Source: a bacterium (GTDB lineage Bacteria; Auribacterota; Auribacteria; Auribacterales; Auribacteraceae). From it: 64,000 nt of DNA. This document shows positions 26,318 to 35,608 of this stretch, piece after piece (position 1 is the stretch's first letter; every line of letters begins with the position of its first letter). The stretch is from contig JACKPL010000008.1 in the NCBI GenBank assembly GCA_024233545.1, positions 62,001 through 126,000 on the forward strand, in the 5' to 3' direction. The notes beneath the pieces are model-generated. The model saw nothing but the letters and a program-made list of their open reading frames with translations. It ran no database searches and was not told where the DNA came from. A program made the translations under genes and the position numbers.

Positions 26318-27451
26318 ATGATTAACCGACGTAAAACAAAAAAAGTGTTCTATGGAAATGTTGCCGTTGGTGGTGATTCTGTCATATCTGTTCAGTCAAT
26401 GACCACTACTCGCACCGATGATATTGATGAAACAGTCGCTCAAATAAGCCGCTTGGAAACAGCTGGTTGCGACATTGTTCGCTTGGCGGTTCCCGATAAA
26501 AAGGCGGCAGAAGCGTTGCCGGAAATTTTAAGGCAAACCACAATTCCTATTGTAGCTGATATTCATTTTGACCATACGTTGGCATTGCTTTCGGTTCAAG
26601 CCGGCGTACATGCTCTGCGGTTAAATCCCGGCAACATTAAAAAGGAAGAGCATGTTAAAAAAGCTGTTCAGGCGGCAAAAGAACGAAAAATTCCTATCCG
26701 AGTCGGGGTTAATCAAGGCGGTTTGCAGGAATCATGGATGAAAGGCGTTGATTTAACATTGCCTATCGAAGAACAATTTGCGCATGCAATGGTAAACGGC
26801 GCATTTACTCATATCAGAATTCTCGAAGAACTTGATTTTACCGATATTGTCATTTCCTTAAAGTCATCGGATGTGTTAACGATGATCAATGCGCATCGTA
26901 TTATGGCATCACGGTGTGAATATCCGTTTCATCTTGGGGTAACGGAAGCAGGCCCTGCATTTCAAGGTTCTATCAAATCTGCCATTGGGATTGGGACTCT
27001 TTTACAGGAAGGAATTGGCGATACAATCCGCATTTCTCTTTCCGACGATCCGGTTTTGGAAGTTAAAGCGGGCAGGACGATACTGCAGGCTTTGGGTATT
27101 CGCAGAGATTTTCCGGAAATCATAAGTTGCCCAACGTGCGGACGGGTTAAAATTGACGTTATATCGCTTGCCAAAAAAGTTGAAAAAGCATTCGAAGGTG
27201 TAAAAGGCGATCTTAAAGTAGCAGTAATGGGCTGTGAAGTCAATGGGCCGGGCGAAGCTGGAGATGCTGATATTGGCGTAATGGGTACCTATGGAAAAGG
27301 GTTGCTTTTTAAAAATGGCGAGATAATCGATCGGATACCTGAAGACCAAGTTATTGACCGCCTTGTCGAAGAGGGCAAAAAAATTATTGCTGAAAAAGAA
27401 CAGGCAATGAAATCAAATAAAGAAACGTCAACTGTAGGAGCAAAGAATTAG
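26318..27451 (+). CDS. ispG: 4-hydroxy-3-methylbut-2-enyl diphosphate synthase
   Basis: 377 residues; makes HMBPP from MEcPP with a [4Fe-4S] cluster late in the MEP pathway. The cluster cysteines are in CPTCGR and GCEVNGPGEA, and the TIM-barrel part has VQSMTTTRTDD and VADIHFD. The frame opens at TTG 26294 inside rseP, but GAGGTG (26303-26308) suits ATG 26318. No large insertion domain is present, so this is the short bacterial form. Confidence 0.95.
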   Translation: MINRRKTKKVFYGNVAVGGDSVISVQSMTTTRTDDIDETVAQISRLETAGCDIVRLAVPDKKAAEALPEILRQTTIPIVADIHFDHTLALLSVQAGVHALRLNPGNIKKEEHVKKAVQAAKERKIPIRVGVNQGGLQESWMKGVDLTLPIEEQFAHAMVNGAFTHIRILEELDFTDIVISLKSSDVLTMINAHRIMASRCEYPFHLGVTEAGPAFQGSIKSAIGIGTLLQEGIGDTIRISLSDDPVLEVKAGRTILQALGIRRDFPEIISCPTCGRVKIDVISLAKKVEKAFEGVKGDLKVAVMGCEVNGPGEAGDADIGVMGTYGKGLLFKNGEIIDRIPEDQVIDRLVEEGKKIIAEKEQAMKSNKETSTVGAKN

Positions 27452-27455
27452 TCAT

Positions 27456-29177
27456 ATGAGGCTTTCTGAAGCGCTTATTCCAACAGTCAAAGAAACACCG
27501 TCTGATGCTGAAATCATTAGCCATAAATTGATGATTCGAGCAGGAATGATGCGTAAACTCGGTGCTGGTGTGTACACCTATTTGCCTCTCGGCCTTAAGG
27601 TTATTCGCAAAGTTGAACAGATTATTCGCGAAGAAATGAATCGCGCCGGCGCTCAAGAACTCCTTATGCCTATTTTGAGCCCTGCGGAATTATGGCAGGA
27701 AAGCGGAAGATGGGATGTTTACGGAAAAGAATTGATGCGGTTCAAAGACCGTCATGACCGCGATTTTGCATTAGGGCCGACACATGAAGAAATTATTACA
27801 GCGTTAGTTCGTTCTGAAATACGCTCTTATCGCCAGCTTCCGGTAAATTTGTATCAAATCCAGACGAAATTCCGCGATGAGATTCGTCCGCGGTTTGGCG
27901 TCATGCGCGCACGTGAATTTGTCATGAAAGATGCGTATAGTTTTCATCGCGACACTGCATCATTAGAAAAATGTTATAAACTAATGTTTGAAACATACAC
28001 ACGAATATTCAAACGATGCGGTCTGCATTTTAAACCGGTGCTCGCCGATTCAGGAGCAATTGGCGGCGATAAAACCCATGAGTTTCATGTCTTGGCTGAT
28101 GCGGGCGAGTCGGAGATACTTTATTCCAGTGATTATGCGGCAAGTTCCGAATATGCTTCAGGGCGAATACAGCCTATTAAAAATAATTCTTTGAAAGAGG
28201 GCGGCTCGTTAGAAAAAATATATACGCCGGGAATTAAAACCGTTGAAGAAGTCGCTGGTTTTTTTAAAGTTGAAACTCACTGTTTGATAAAAACGCTTAT
28301 CTATAAGGTCGCCAATAGTATAATTGCTGTGTTGATACGAGGTGACCGCGAAATAAACGAATCAAAATTACAGCGGCATTTTAAAACCCCTTTTGTTGAG
28401 CTTGCTGATGAACAAAGCATTCGCACCGCCACACATGCAGATGTCGGGTTTGCAGGGCCGGTAGGTTTGTCAATTCCCATTTATGCCGATGTGTCGCTTA
28501 AAGGTATGGAAGTCGGTATTACCGGAGCTAACGAAACAGATTATCACTTTAAAAACGTCCATCCGGATAAAGATTTCACCGTAAGAGAGTATATCGATGC
28601 GCATATTTCTAAAGCAGGCGATCTGTGCATTAGTTCTGATGACGAACTTAAATCGTGCCGCGGCATTGAAGTAGGGCAAGTTTTTCAGCTGGGCACAAAA
28701 TACAGTTCCGCACTGCATGCCGCATTCGATGATGAAGACGGTTCGGAGAAACCTTTTGTTATGGGATGTTATGGTATCGGTGTTACGCGCACTGTTGCCG
28801 CCGCGATAGAACAGTCGCATGACAAAGACGGTATCATATGGCCGTATTCCATTGCTCCGTATCATATCATTGTTTTGCCATTGAATAGCGATGATCACGC
28901 AAGCATCCAATATGCTGAAAAAATTTATGCAGAATTAAGCGCGCTTCATTATGATGTTCTATTAGATGACCGTGACATTCGGCCGGGAGTGAAGTTCAAA
29001 GATGCTGATTTGCTCGGGATACCGATAAAAATTGTTATAGGAAAATCACTGAGTGCGGAAGGCTTGATAGAGATTAAAAAAAGAATAGACGGCGAAACAT
29101 TTAAAGTATTGCCCGAAAACCTCTTCAGTGCGATTGAGAATATTGTAAGAGAATTGGAAATATCCGTACATGAGTAA
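27456..29177 (+). CDS. proS: Prolyl-tRNA synthetase
   Basis: 573 residues of the bacterial-type class II enzyme. Motif 1 region lies in the first 75 residues (LGAGVYTYLPLG), motif 2 in FRDEIRPRFGVMRAREF, and motif 3 in GCYGIGVTRTVAA. Between motifs 2 and 3 is the YbaK-like editing insertion (about 225-380) that clears mischarged Ala-tRNA in relatives. It follows ispG by four bases and overlaps the next gene by eight. Confidence 0.97.
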   Translation: MRLSEALIPTVKETPSDAEIISHKLMIRAGMMRKLGAGVYTYLPLGLKVIRKVEQIIREEMNRAGAQELLMPILSPAELWQESGRWDVYGKELMRFKDRHDRDFALGPTHEEIITALVRSEIRSYRQLPVNLYQIQTKFRDEIRPRFGVMRAREFVMKDAYSFHRDTASLEKCYKLMFETYTRIFKRCGLHFKPVLADSGAIGGDKTHEFHVLADAGESEILYSSDYAASSEYASGRIQPIKNNSLKEGGSLEKIYTPGIKTVEEVAGFFKVETHCLIKTLIYKVANSIIAVLIRGDREINESKLQRHFKTPFVELADEQSIRTATHADVGFAGPVGLSIPIYADVSLKGMEVGITGANETDYHFKNVHPDKDFTVREYIDAHISKAGDLCISSDDELKSCRGIEVGQVFQLGTKYSSALHAAFDDEDGSEKPFVMGCYGIGVTRTVAAAIEQSHDKDGIIWPYSIAPYHIIVLPLNSDDHASIQYAEKIYAELSALHYDVLLDDRDIRPGVKFKDADLLGIPIKIVIGKSLSAEGLIEIKKRIDGETFKVLPENLFSAIENIVRELEISVHE

Positions 29178-29862
29178 TGCAAAAGACTGTCATAATGATT
29201 TATTCTTTTGTGTTATTATCCCTGCCTATAACGAAGAAAAAAACATTGCGGCGCTTATTGCATCAATCAAAAGGTATACTGATAATATAGTCGTTATTGA
29301 CGATGGTTCGCAAGATGCGACAGTAGAGCACGTAAAAAAAGCGGGAGCGTTGTGTATTGAACATACCTATAATCGAGGCAAAGGTGCGGCGCTTGAAGAT
29401 GGATATCGGTACGCGCGCGATAACGGTTTTCAGTACGTTTTAACTATGGATGGTGACGGACAGCACTCACCTGATGATATTCCTAAATTTATTGAGACGA
29501 TTAAAACAACCGGCGCAGACATCATCGTAGGAAATAGAATGGATGATACGCATGAGATGCCTATCTTGCGTTATTTGACTAATAAATTTACTTCATGGGT
29601 AATATCAATTCTCGCCGGACAAAAAATATATGATACGCAGTGCGGATACCGTATGGCGGCGACAAAAGTATTTTCTGATGTTATTATGACAACTCATAAT
29701 TACGATTCGGAATCAGAAATATTGGTAAAAGCTTCTCGGGCAGGATATACTATTAGTTCGGTTTCTATACAAACAATATATGGTGAGAGAAAAAGTAATA
29801 TCCGCCCTTTCCGAGACGGTATTCGCTTTTTTTCATTGGTTTTTAGGTTAATGTTTAAATAA
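29170..29862 (+). CDS. Family 2 glycosyltransferase (dolichyl-phosphate sugar synthase-like)
   Basis: 230 residues with a GT-A fold: VIIPAYNEEKNI at the N-terminus, DDGSQD, and the metal-binding region MDGDGQHSPDDI. The later GNRMDD and DTQCGYRM segments match dolichyl/undecaprenyl-phosphate mannose or glucose synthases. There are no C-terminal membrane helices, so it is the short soluble type. It overlaps proS by eight bases. The likely product is a polyprenyl-phosphate sugar for surface glycans; donor sugar unknown. Confidence 0.85.
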   Translation: MSNAKDCHNDLFFCVIIPAYNEEKNIAALIASIKRYTDNIVVIDDGSQDATVEHVKKAGALCIEHTYNRGKGAALEDGYRYARDNGFQYVLTMDGDGQHSPDDIPKFIETIKTTGADIIVGNRMDDTHEMPILRYLTNKFTSWVISILAGQKIYDTQCGYRMAATKVFSDVIMTTHNYDSESEILVKASRAGYTISSVSIQTIYGERKSNIRPFRDGIRFFSLVFRLMFK

Positions 29863-29878
29863 ACAAAGGTAAAATACA

Positions 29879-30469
29879 ATGAAAGTATTCCGCAAATTAT
29901 ATGATTGGGTATTGCATTGGGCGCATACTCCGTATGCTACTCCGGCATTGATATTGAATTCATTTTCCGAATCGTCTTTTTTTCCAATTCCGCCGGATGT
30001 TCTTCTTATTGCGTTGTCAGTTTCTCGAAGAAGTAAGGCCGTATTCTATGCATTTGTAACGACCGTTGCTTCGGTTCTCGGAGGGATACTTGGTTATTAC
30101 ATCGGTGTTGCGTTAATGGAGGTGATAGGGTGGCCGATTATAAAGTTTTATCAAAAAGAAGCTCTTTTTCACCAATTGATCGAATTGTTTCGCGAAAATA
30201 GTTTTTGGGCAGTTCTCATAGCCGCTCTAACACCTATACCTTACAAGATATTTACCATAGCCGCCGGTGCAAGCGAAAGTTTATTCGGGCAGTTTGTTCT
30301 TGCCTCTGTATTGGGCAGAGCGGCACGCTTTATGGCGCTTGGCATATTGATCTATTTTTTTGGCGAACATATTAAAGTATTTATAGAAAAATATTTTAAT
30401 CTGCTCTCGATATTATTTGTTGTATTATTGATAGTTGGTGTTATACTAATGAAATTTATGCTACACTAA
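29879..30469 (+). CDS. DedA/YqaA-family membrane protein
   Basis: 196 residues, about five membrane segments, with the VTT/DedA pattern: SSFFPIPPDVLLIALS near residue 35, GGILGYYIG, and the re-entrant motif ALTPIPYKIFTIAAGAS. Family members are thought to move or flip phospholipids or undecaprenyl phosphate, which fits a position next to a polyprenyl-sugar enzyme. The precise activity is not shown by the sequence. Confidence 0.82.
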   Translation: MKVFRKLYDWVLHWAHTPYATPALILNSFSESSFFPIPPDVLLIALSVSRRSKAVFYAFVTTVASVLGGILGYYIGVALMEVIGWPIIKFYQKEALFHQLIELFRENSFWAVLIAALTPIPYKIFTIAAGASESLFGQFVLASVLGRAARFMALGILIYFFGEHIKVFIEKYFNLLSILFVVLLIVGVILMKFMLH

Positions 30470-30476
30470 AAAAAGT

Positions 30477-30554
30477 CGGGGCGTAGCGCAGCCCGGTTAG
30501 CGCGCATCGTTCGGGACGATGAGGCCGGAGGTTCGAATCCTCTCGCCCCGACCA
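30477..30554 (+). tRNA. tRNA-Pro (anticodon CGG)
   Basis: 78 nt with acceptor CGGGGCG/CGCCCCG, anticodon stem-loop CATCG-TTCGGGA-CGATG giving CGG, T arm GGAGG-TTCGAAT-CCTCT, discriminator A and encoded CCA. It begins seven bases after the DedA-like gene. Confidence 0.95.
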
Positions 30555-30593
30555 TTTTCAAATTTCAAAGTTTCTTAACCAAACACTAATCTC

Positions 30594-30884
30594 ATGAAAA
30601 ACGAATGTCAATTGGCATGCTTGATGATGCATTTTTTAGGCAGAGTACAAGGTGTCGGGTTTCGATATTCTGTGCGGTCGATTGCTCAAGATTTTCAAGT
30701 TGCAGGATATGTGAAAAATCTCAAAAATGGTTCCGTTGAGGTGTGCGCCGAAGGGGAAGAGAGAGACTTAATTGCTTTTCGCTCAGCAATCGGAAAAAGC
30801 CGTCTTGCTCCTTATATTGTAGATATATATGAAGAATGGCTTCCGTACAAGGGAATATTTACAGCATTTGCTATCGATTATTAA
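30594..30884 (+). CDS. Acylphosphatase
   Basis: 96 residues, the usual size. The active-site loop GRVQGVGFRY holds the phosphate-binding Arg, and the catalytic Asn is in GYVKNLKNGSVEV. It hydrolyses small acyl phosphates in the cytoplasm. The start may be the ATG at 30594 or one of two internal methionines about a dozen codons on; no strong ribosome site decides. Confidence 0.9.
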   Translation: MKNECQLACLMMHFLGRVQGVGFRYSVRSIAQDFQVAGYVKNLKNGSVEVCAEGEERDLIAFRSAIGKSRLAPYIVDIYEEWLPYKGIFTAFAIDY

Positions 30885-30999
30885 GACAACGTGTACTGTT
30901 CATGTACTGATATAAACATTTTTTAGTACAGTGAATGGCATTCGAGACGATATACTTAATTGTATCGTATCTAAAAACGAGAGAACGAGTAATATTATT

Positions 31000-31722
31000 A
31001 TGAGATACGCAATTATTTCGGATATTCACGGAAATCTTGAGGCGCTTCTTGCCGTTCTCGGTGACTGTGGAAAAAAAGAGATTGATCGGTATATTTGTCT
31101 TGGCGATATAGTGGGGTATGGGGCTAACCCTGCTGAATGTGTTAAACAGATTATCGATCTGGACGCTCTCTGTGTTGTGGGAAATCACGACCATGCGGCG
31201 ATCGGGTTGACTGACATATCTTTTTTTAACCCGTATGCCAAAGCGGCAGTTGAATGGACTGCTTCAAAACTCTCAAAGAAACATAAATCATTTTTATCGC
31301 ATCTCCCTTTTATTATTACCTTAGAGGATATTACGCTTGTTCATTCGACACTTGACGGCCCTGAACGATGGCGTTATATACTCAATGATTTTGACGCTGA
31401 AGTAAACCTTAAACTCTTCGATAATCTTATTTGTTTTATTGGGCATTCTCATGTTCCATGTATGTTTCAGGAACAATATAATAGTAAAGCATTGTTTGAT
31501 TTTCTGAACGAAATGACTATTCAGCAAAAAACTATAATCAACGTTGGAAGCGTAGGGCAACCGAGAGACGGCGATCCGCGAGCAAGTTATGTGATTTACG
31601 ACAGTGAGCTTAGGTTGGTAACCTTTGAACGGATTGAATATGATATTGCTACTGCGCAGAAGAAAATTGTTAAATCTGGACTGCCTAAAATTCTAGCAAC
31701 ACGGTTACAATTAGGTAAATGA
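31000..31722 (+). CDS. Calcineurin-like metallophosphoesterase
   Basis: 240 residues with the family's metal ligands in order: SDIHGN at the N-terminus, LGDIVGYG, GNHDHA, a later VHS and GHSHVP. It resembles the YfcE/diadenosine-type short phosphoesterases. The substrate is unknown. The frame opens at 30931, but the conserved domain begins at once after ATG 31000. It overlaps the next gene by four bases. Confidence 0.88.
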   Translation: MRYAIISDIHGNLEALLAVLGDCGKKEIDRYICLGDIVGYGANPAECVKQIIDLDALCVVGNHDHAAIGLTDISFFNPYAKAAVEWTASKLSKKHKSFLSHLPFIITLEDITLVHSTLDGPERWRYILNDFDAEVNLKLFDNLICFIGHSHVPCMFQEQYNSKALFDFLNEMTIQQKTIINVGSVGQPRDGDPRASYVIYDSELRLVTFERIEYDIATAQKKIVKSGLPKILATRLQLGK

Positions 31723-32096
31723 AGACGCTTCACAAAATGAATCCATGGTTATATCCGGTTGTGTGGATGATTTTGATTTTCATCGGTTCGTCACAACAGA
31801 TGAGCGGGGATGAGTCTTTTCCTATTTTCTCCGATAAAATAGTTCATTTTATTGAATTTGGTATTCTGTCTTTTTTGTTTTTTTATGCAATGGTGCGCAA
31901 GGCGGTATTCGAAAAACGATGGAATGTTTTTTTATGTGCAGTGTTTTTTACTCTTCTATACAGTATTTCCGACGAAGTACATCAAATATATGTACCAACC
32001 CGTGATGCAAGCGTATTTGATCTCATTGCCGATTTTTGCGGGGCAGTCTGTTTTGCATTGACGGCTAAGCATATCTTCAGAAACAAATATAATTGA
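31719..32096 (+). CDS. VanZ-like membrane protein
   Basis: 125 residues with about four membrane helices and the VanZ pattern FSDKIVHFIEFGILSFL and SDEVHQIYVPTRDASVFDLIADFCGA, split here as SDEVHQIYVPTRDASVFD. VanZ-family proteins have no firmly known activity; one member raises teicoplanin resistance. The ATGA overlap with the phosphoesterase indicates an operon. Confidence 0.82.
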   Translation: MKTLHKMNPWLYPVVWMILIFIGSSQQMSGDESFPIFSDKIVHFIEFGILSFLFFYAMVRKAVFEKRWNVFLCAVFFTLLYSISDEVHQIYVPTRDASVFDLIADFCGAVCFALTAKHIFRNKYN

Positions 32097-32122
32097 CATT
32101 TTGATTTTTATTCTGGTACTTT
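32093..32122 (+). promoter_or_regulatory. Candidate promoter for fabF
   Basis: A perfect TTGACA (32093-32098) overlaps the VanZ stop; 18 bases on is TACTTT (32117-32122) preceded by TGG, an extended -10 form. It lies about 65 bases before fabF. The -10 match is weak. Confidence 0.3.
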
Positions 32123-32187
32123 GTATCACGACATTTCTTTCAATAATTTTTCGTTGAAACCGCTCTAAATGTTATATGGAGTAATAC

Positions 32188-33528
32188 ATGGCACAAAATG
32201 AAAAAGTAGTTGTCACCGGATTAGGTGTCCTGACCGGATTAGGCGACACTTACGAAGATATGTGGAAATCTCTTCTTGCCGGTAAAAGCGCTATCAAAAA
32301 AGTTGATTTTCCCGGGTTCGAAATGGAACAATATTCAGCGAAAACAAGTGCAATGATAGAAGGGTTTGATGTCAATAACTATTTCGAAGCAGATAAAGGC
32401 CTCAAGCGAAATGGACGAGTAACTAATTTCGGTTTGGTTGCGGCAAAAAAAGCGTTGGAAGATGCAGGGTTTGCATTTAATTTAATTAAGACTCAATCAG
32501 GTAAAATCATATACGAAGTACAGAATATTGATCGTTTCCGTTGTGCAGTTGTTCTTGGTGTTGGCGTGCATAACATGGATATTTCAGAGAAATGGCATAT
32601 TAACCTTGTTGAAAACAAGGGGCCGCGAAAATTAAGCCCTTTTGCACTGCCGTTTATACCGACCAACAGTGTTGCCGCTTTGGTGACAGATAAGTTTAAT
32701 TTAAAAGGGCCGAGCTATGTTGTCTCTACAGCATGTGCTTCCGGTACGCATGCTTTGATGAATGCTTACCATCTTCTCCGAGCCGGCGTTGTCGATATAG
32801 TTGTTGCCGGCGGTGCAGAAGCATGTATCACTCCTTATGTTTATGGCGGATTTGATGCTATGCAGGCGTTATCCTGTAACAGTGACCCTGACAAAGCCTG
32901 CCGTCCATTTGATGTCAATCGCGATGGGTTTATTATGGGAGAAGGTGGTGGTATATTGGTACTCGAAACAGAATCGCATGCAAAAAAACGCGGCGCTCGC
33001 ATTCACTCCGAGTTTGCAGGGGGAGGGATGTCAAGCGATGCATTTCACATAACTATTCCTGACCCGCAAGGCGAATCAGCTTCAACAATGATTGCTACTG
33101 CATTAGAAACCGCTGGCGTATCTCGCGAAGAAGTAGGGTATATCAATGCGCACGGCACATCTACTCCTCTAAATGACCCTAACGAAAGTTTTATCATAAA
33201 GAAAGTATTCGGAGATTATGCATATAAAATTCCGGTGAATTCTACGAAATCAATGTTGGGGCATTCTATTGGAGCATCAGGAAGTATTGAGGCAATTGTA
33301 TGTATCCTGACAATTCTGCATAATAAAATTCATCCTACACGCAATCTTGAAAACCCCGATATAAACTATTCAGATCGATTTTATCCCGATCTTGATAAAC
33401 GGTGCGACCTTGATTACGTACCCTTTCACCCACGTGAAAAAACTGTAGACGTTACGCTGTCTCAATCATTTGGATTTGGCGGGCATAACAGTGCGGTTAT
33501 TTTTCGCAGGTATCTCAATGGACGATAA
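32188..33528 (+). CDS. fabF: 3-oxoacyl-ACP synthase II
   Basis: 446 residues of the condensing-enzyme family that elongates acyl-ACP in fatty acid synthesis. The catalytic Cys183 is in STACASGTHAL; the two histidines are in NAHGTSTPLND and MLGHSIGASG. It is about 30 residues longer than E. coli FabF, mainly through an insert near residues 95-115. No acpP, fabD or fabG is beside it, so it could serve a specialised lipid or polyketide-like product, but general fatty acid synthesis is the simpler reading. Its end overlaps ligA by 11 bases. Confidence 0.9.
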   Translation: MAQNEKVVVTGLGVLTGLGDTYEDMWKSLLAGKSAIKKVDFPGFEMEQYSAKTSAMIEGFDVNNYFEADKGLKRNGRVTNFGLVAAKKALEDAGFAFNLIKTQSGKIIYEVQNIDRFRCAVVLGVGVHNMDISEKWHINLVENKGPRKLSPFALPFIPTNSVAALVTDKFNLKGPSYVVSTACASGTHALMNAYHLLRAGVVDIVVAGGAEACITPYVYGGFDAMQALSCNSDPDKACRPFDVNRDGFIMGEGGGILVLETESHAKKRGARIHSEFAGGGMSSDAFHITIPDPQGESASTMIATALETAGVSREEVGYINAHGTSTPLNDPNESFIIKKVFGDYAYKIPVNSTKSMLGHSIGASGSIEAIVCILTILHNKIHPTRNLENPDINYSDRFYPDLDKRCDLDYVPFHPREKTVDVTLSQSFGFGGHNSAVIFRRYLNGR

Positions 33529-35608
33529 ACAATTCGATCTTTTTGAAGTCCAAGAACGAATTAACGCATTAAGACAAAGTATACTTCATCATAATACGAA
33601 ATATTACGAGGACGCAGACCCTGAAATATCGGATTATGAATATGATACACTGATGAAAGAACTCATTTCGCTCGAAAATGCATACCCTCAATTTATAACT
33701 TCCGATTCTCCCACTCAAAAAGTTGGAACAGGAAAAAAGAATGTATTATCAAGGAAAAGTTCTGAGGACGTATCGGTGGGCGCTGTTGCTGATGAGTATT
33801 CAGAAAAATTTCAAACGTTTGTTCACGAATTTCCCATGTTGAGCATAGACAACACCTATTCGGAACAGGAGCTTCGGGCATTTGATACCAAGGTCAAGCG
33901 GGAATTGGCAATTGAAAATATAGAATATACTGCGGAATTAAAAATAGATGGTGTTGCAGTATCGCTTCTTTATGAAAAAGGCCGTTTGATAAGGGCTCTC
34001 AGCCGTGGAGATGGGCGGCAAGGCGATGATATCACTCAAAATATCAAAACCATACAGTCGCTTCCTCAAGTTGTCACTGTTCAAGGGTTTCCTGAAAAGT
34101 TGACATTGCGCGGCGAGGCGTACCTTACTCGAAAACATTTTGATGCAATAAATAAAGAGCGGCAAGCCATTGACGAACCGCTTTTCGCCAATCCGAGAAA
34201 TTCAACAGCAGGAACTCTTAAGCTCCTTGATTCAAACGAAGTTGCCCGACGAAAACTTGACTTAATAATACATAGTGTTGCCGATTATCGTCCGCTTGGT
34301 GTGGCGTCGCATTATGATGCAATGATGCGTTTAAAAAAATTCGGATTTGTCATAAATAACCCTTTATTTCTCTGTCCTTCTTTTCCTGAACTTATGAAAG
34401 CATGCGAGACTGGTTTAGGATTGCGTAAAACACTGCCTTTCGATATTGATGGTATGGTTATTAAAGTTAACCAGTTCGGATTGCAGAGCCGATTAGGAGC
34501 TACCACAAAATCGCCGCGATGGGCAATTGCATATAAATTTCCTGCTGAACAGATGACAACAAAAATTATCGCTATTACTTTACAAATCGGCAGAACAGGG
34601 ATTATTACTCCTGTCGCAGAACTCTTGCCAGTGTTAATTGCCGGTTCAACGGTAAGCAGAGCGTCACTCTATAATAAGGATGAAATAGAGAAAAAAGATA
34701 TCCGTGTGGGCGATACAGTACTTGTAGAAAAAGGAGGCGATGTTATTCCTAAAGTGGTTAAAGTGATTACCTCCGAACGTGATGGCACGCAAAAAAAATA
34801 TGTGTTTCCTGCTCAATGCCCTTGCGGAAATCCGATAATACAGACAGAAGGAGAAGTTGCCCTCCGTTGTGCGGCAACCGATCGCTGTGCGCTTCAGATT
34901 AAACGGCAAATCGAGCATTTTGCGTCTCGCACAGCAATGGACATTGACGGGTTAGGGGTTAGTTTAATTGCCCAATGTGTTGATGCCGGTTTGGTTGATG
35001 ATATTGCTGATTTATATTTTCTCACCTTCGATAACCTCATTAAATTAGAAAAAACGGGAAAAAAGTCTGCAGAAAACCTGCTTGCGAGTATAGACAGAAG
35101 CAAAAAAAATGACCTTGCCCGACTTATTCATGGGTTAGGAATTCGCCATGTAGGATTACGGTCTGCCGAATCATTAGCTATACAGTTTAAAACATTGGAT
35201 GCTCTCATGGAAGCCGCTGAAGAAGAACTTGTGAATGTTCCTGACGTCGGCCGGATTGTGGCTCAAAGTATAACAGCTCATTTCAGAGATGTGAAAAATC
35301 GGATTATTGTTGAAAAATTGAGAAAAGCCGAAGTGAATTTTATTTCATTGCATGAAAGTTCTATAATTGTGCATGGCAACCTTTTCTTTAAGAAAACAGT
35401 TGTATTGACGGGAACATTGCAGAATTTTACACGCGAAGAAGCCGCAAAACATATTCGCGAACGAGGAGGATATGTGTCTTCAGCGGTTAGTAAATCCACA
35501 CATCTTATTGTAGCAGGGGAAAAAGCGGGTTCAAAAATTGATAAAGCACGAGAATTCGGCGTTCCTATTCTTACGGAAGAACAATTTATCGAGATGCTCA
35601 ATGAATAA
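33518..35608 (+). CDS. ligA: NAD-dependent DNA ligase
   Basis: 696 residues; seals nicks in replication and repair. Seen: the N-terminal Ia domain (ISDYEYDTLMKEL), the adenylated lysine K142 in ELKIDGVA, a four-cysteine zinc finger (CPCG...CAATDRC), helix-hairpin-helix repeats, and a C-terminal BRCT domain (about 620-690, GGYVSSAVSKSTHLI). An insertion of about 25 residues lies near 75-95. The frame opens at 33470 inside fabF; the ATG at 33518 gives the normal N-terminus. Confidence 0.96.
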   Translation: MDDKQFDLFEVQERINALRQSILHHNTKYYEDADPEISDYEYDTLMKELISLENAYPQFITSDSPTQKVGTGKKNVLSRKSSEDVSVGAVADEYSEKFQTFVHEFPMLSIDNTYSEQELRAFDTKVKRELAIENIEYTAELKIDGVAVSLLYEKGRLIRALSRGDGRQGDDITQNIKTIQSLPQVVTVQGFPEKLTLRGEAYLTRKHFDAINKERQAIDEPLFANPRNSTAGTLKLLDSNEVARRKLDLIIHSVADYRPLGVASHYDAMMRLKKFGFVINNPLFLCPSFPELMKACETGLGLRKTLPFDIDGMVIKVNQFGLQSRLGATTKSPRWAIAYKFPAEQMTTKIIAITLQIGRTGIITPVAELLPVLIAGSTVSRASLYNKDEIEKKDIRVGDTVLVEKGGDVIPKVVKVITSERDGTQKKYVFPAQCPCGNPIIQTEGEVALRCAATDRCALQIKRQIEHFASRTAMDIDGLGVSLIAQCVDAGLVDDIADLYFLTFDNLIKLEKTGKKSAENLLASIDRSKKNDLARLIHGLGIRHVGLRSAESLAIQFKTLDALMEAAEEELVNVPDVGRIVAQSITAHFRDVKNRIIVEKLRKAEVNFISLHESSIIVHGNLFFKKTVVLTGTLQNFTREEAAKHIRERGGYVSSAVSKSTHLIVAGEKAGSKIDKAREFGVPILTEEQFIEMLNE

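Noticed and set aside
30886..30945. Inverted TGTACTG/CAGTAC elements after the acylphosphatase gene as an operator or terminator.
   Set aside because: Spacing and pairing are irregular and no U-run or promoter boxes fit convincingly.
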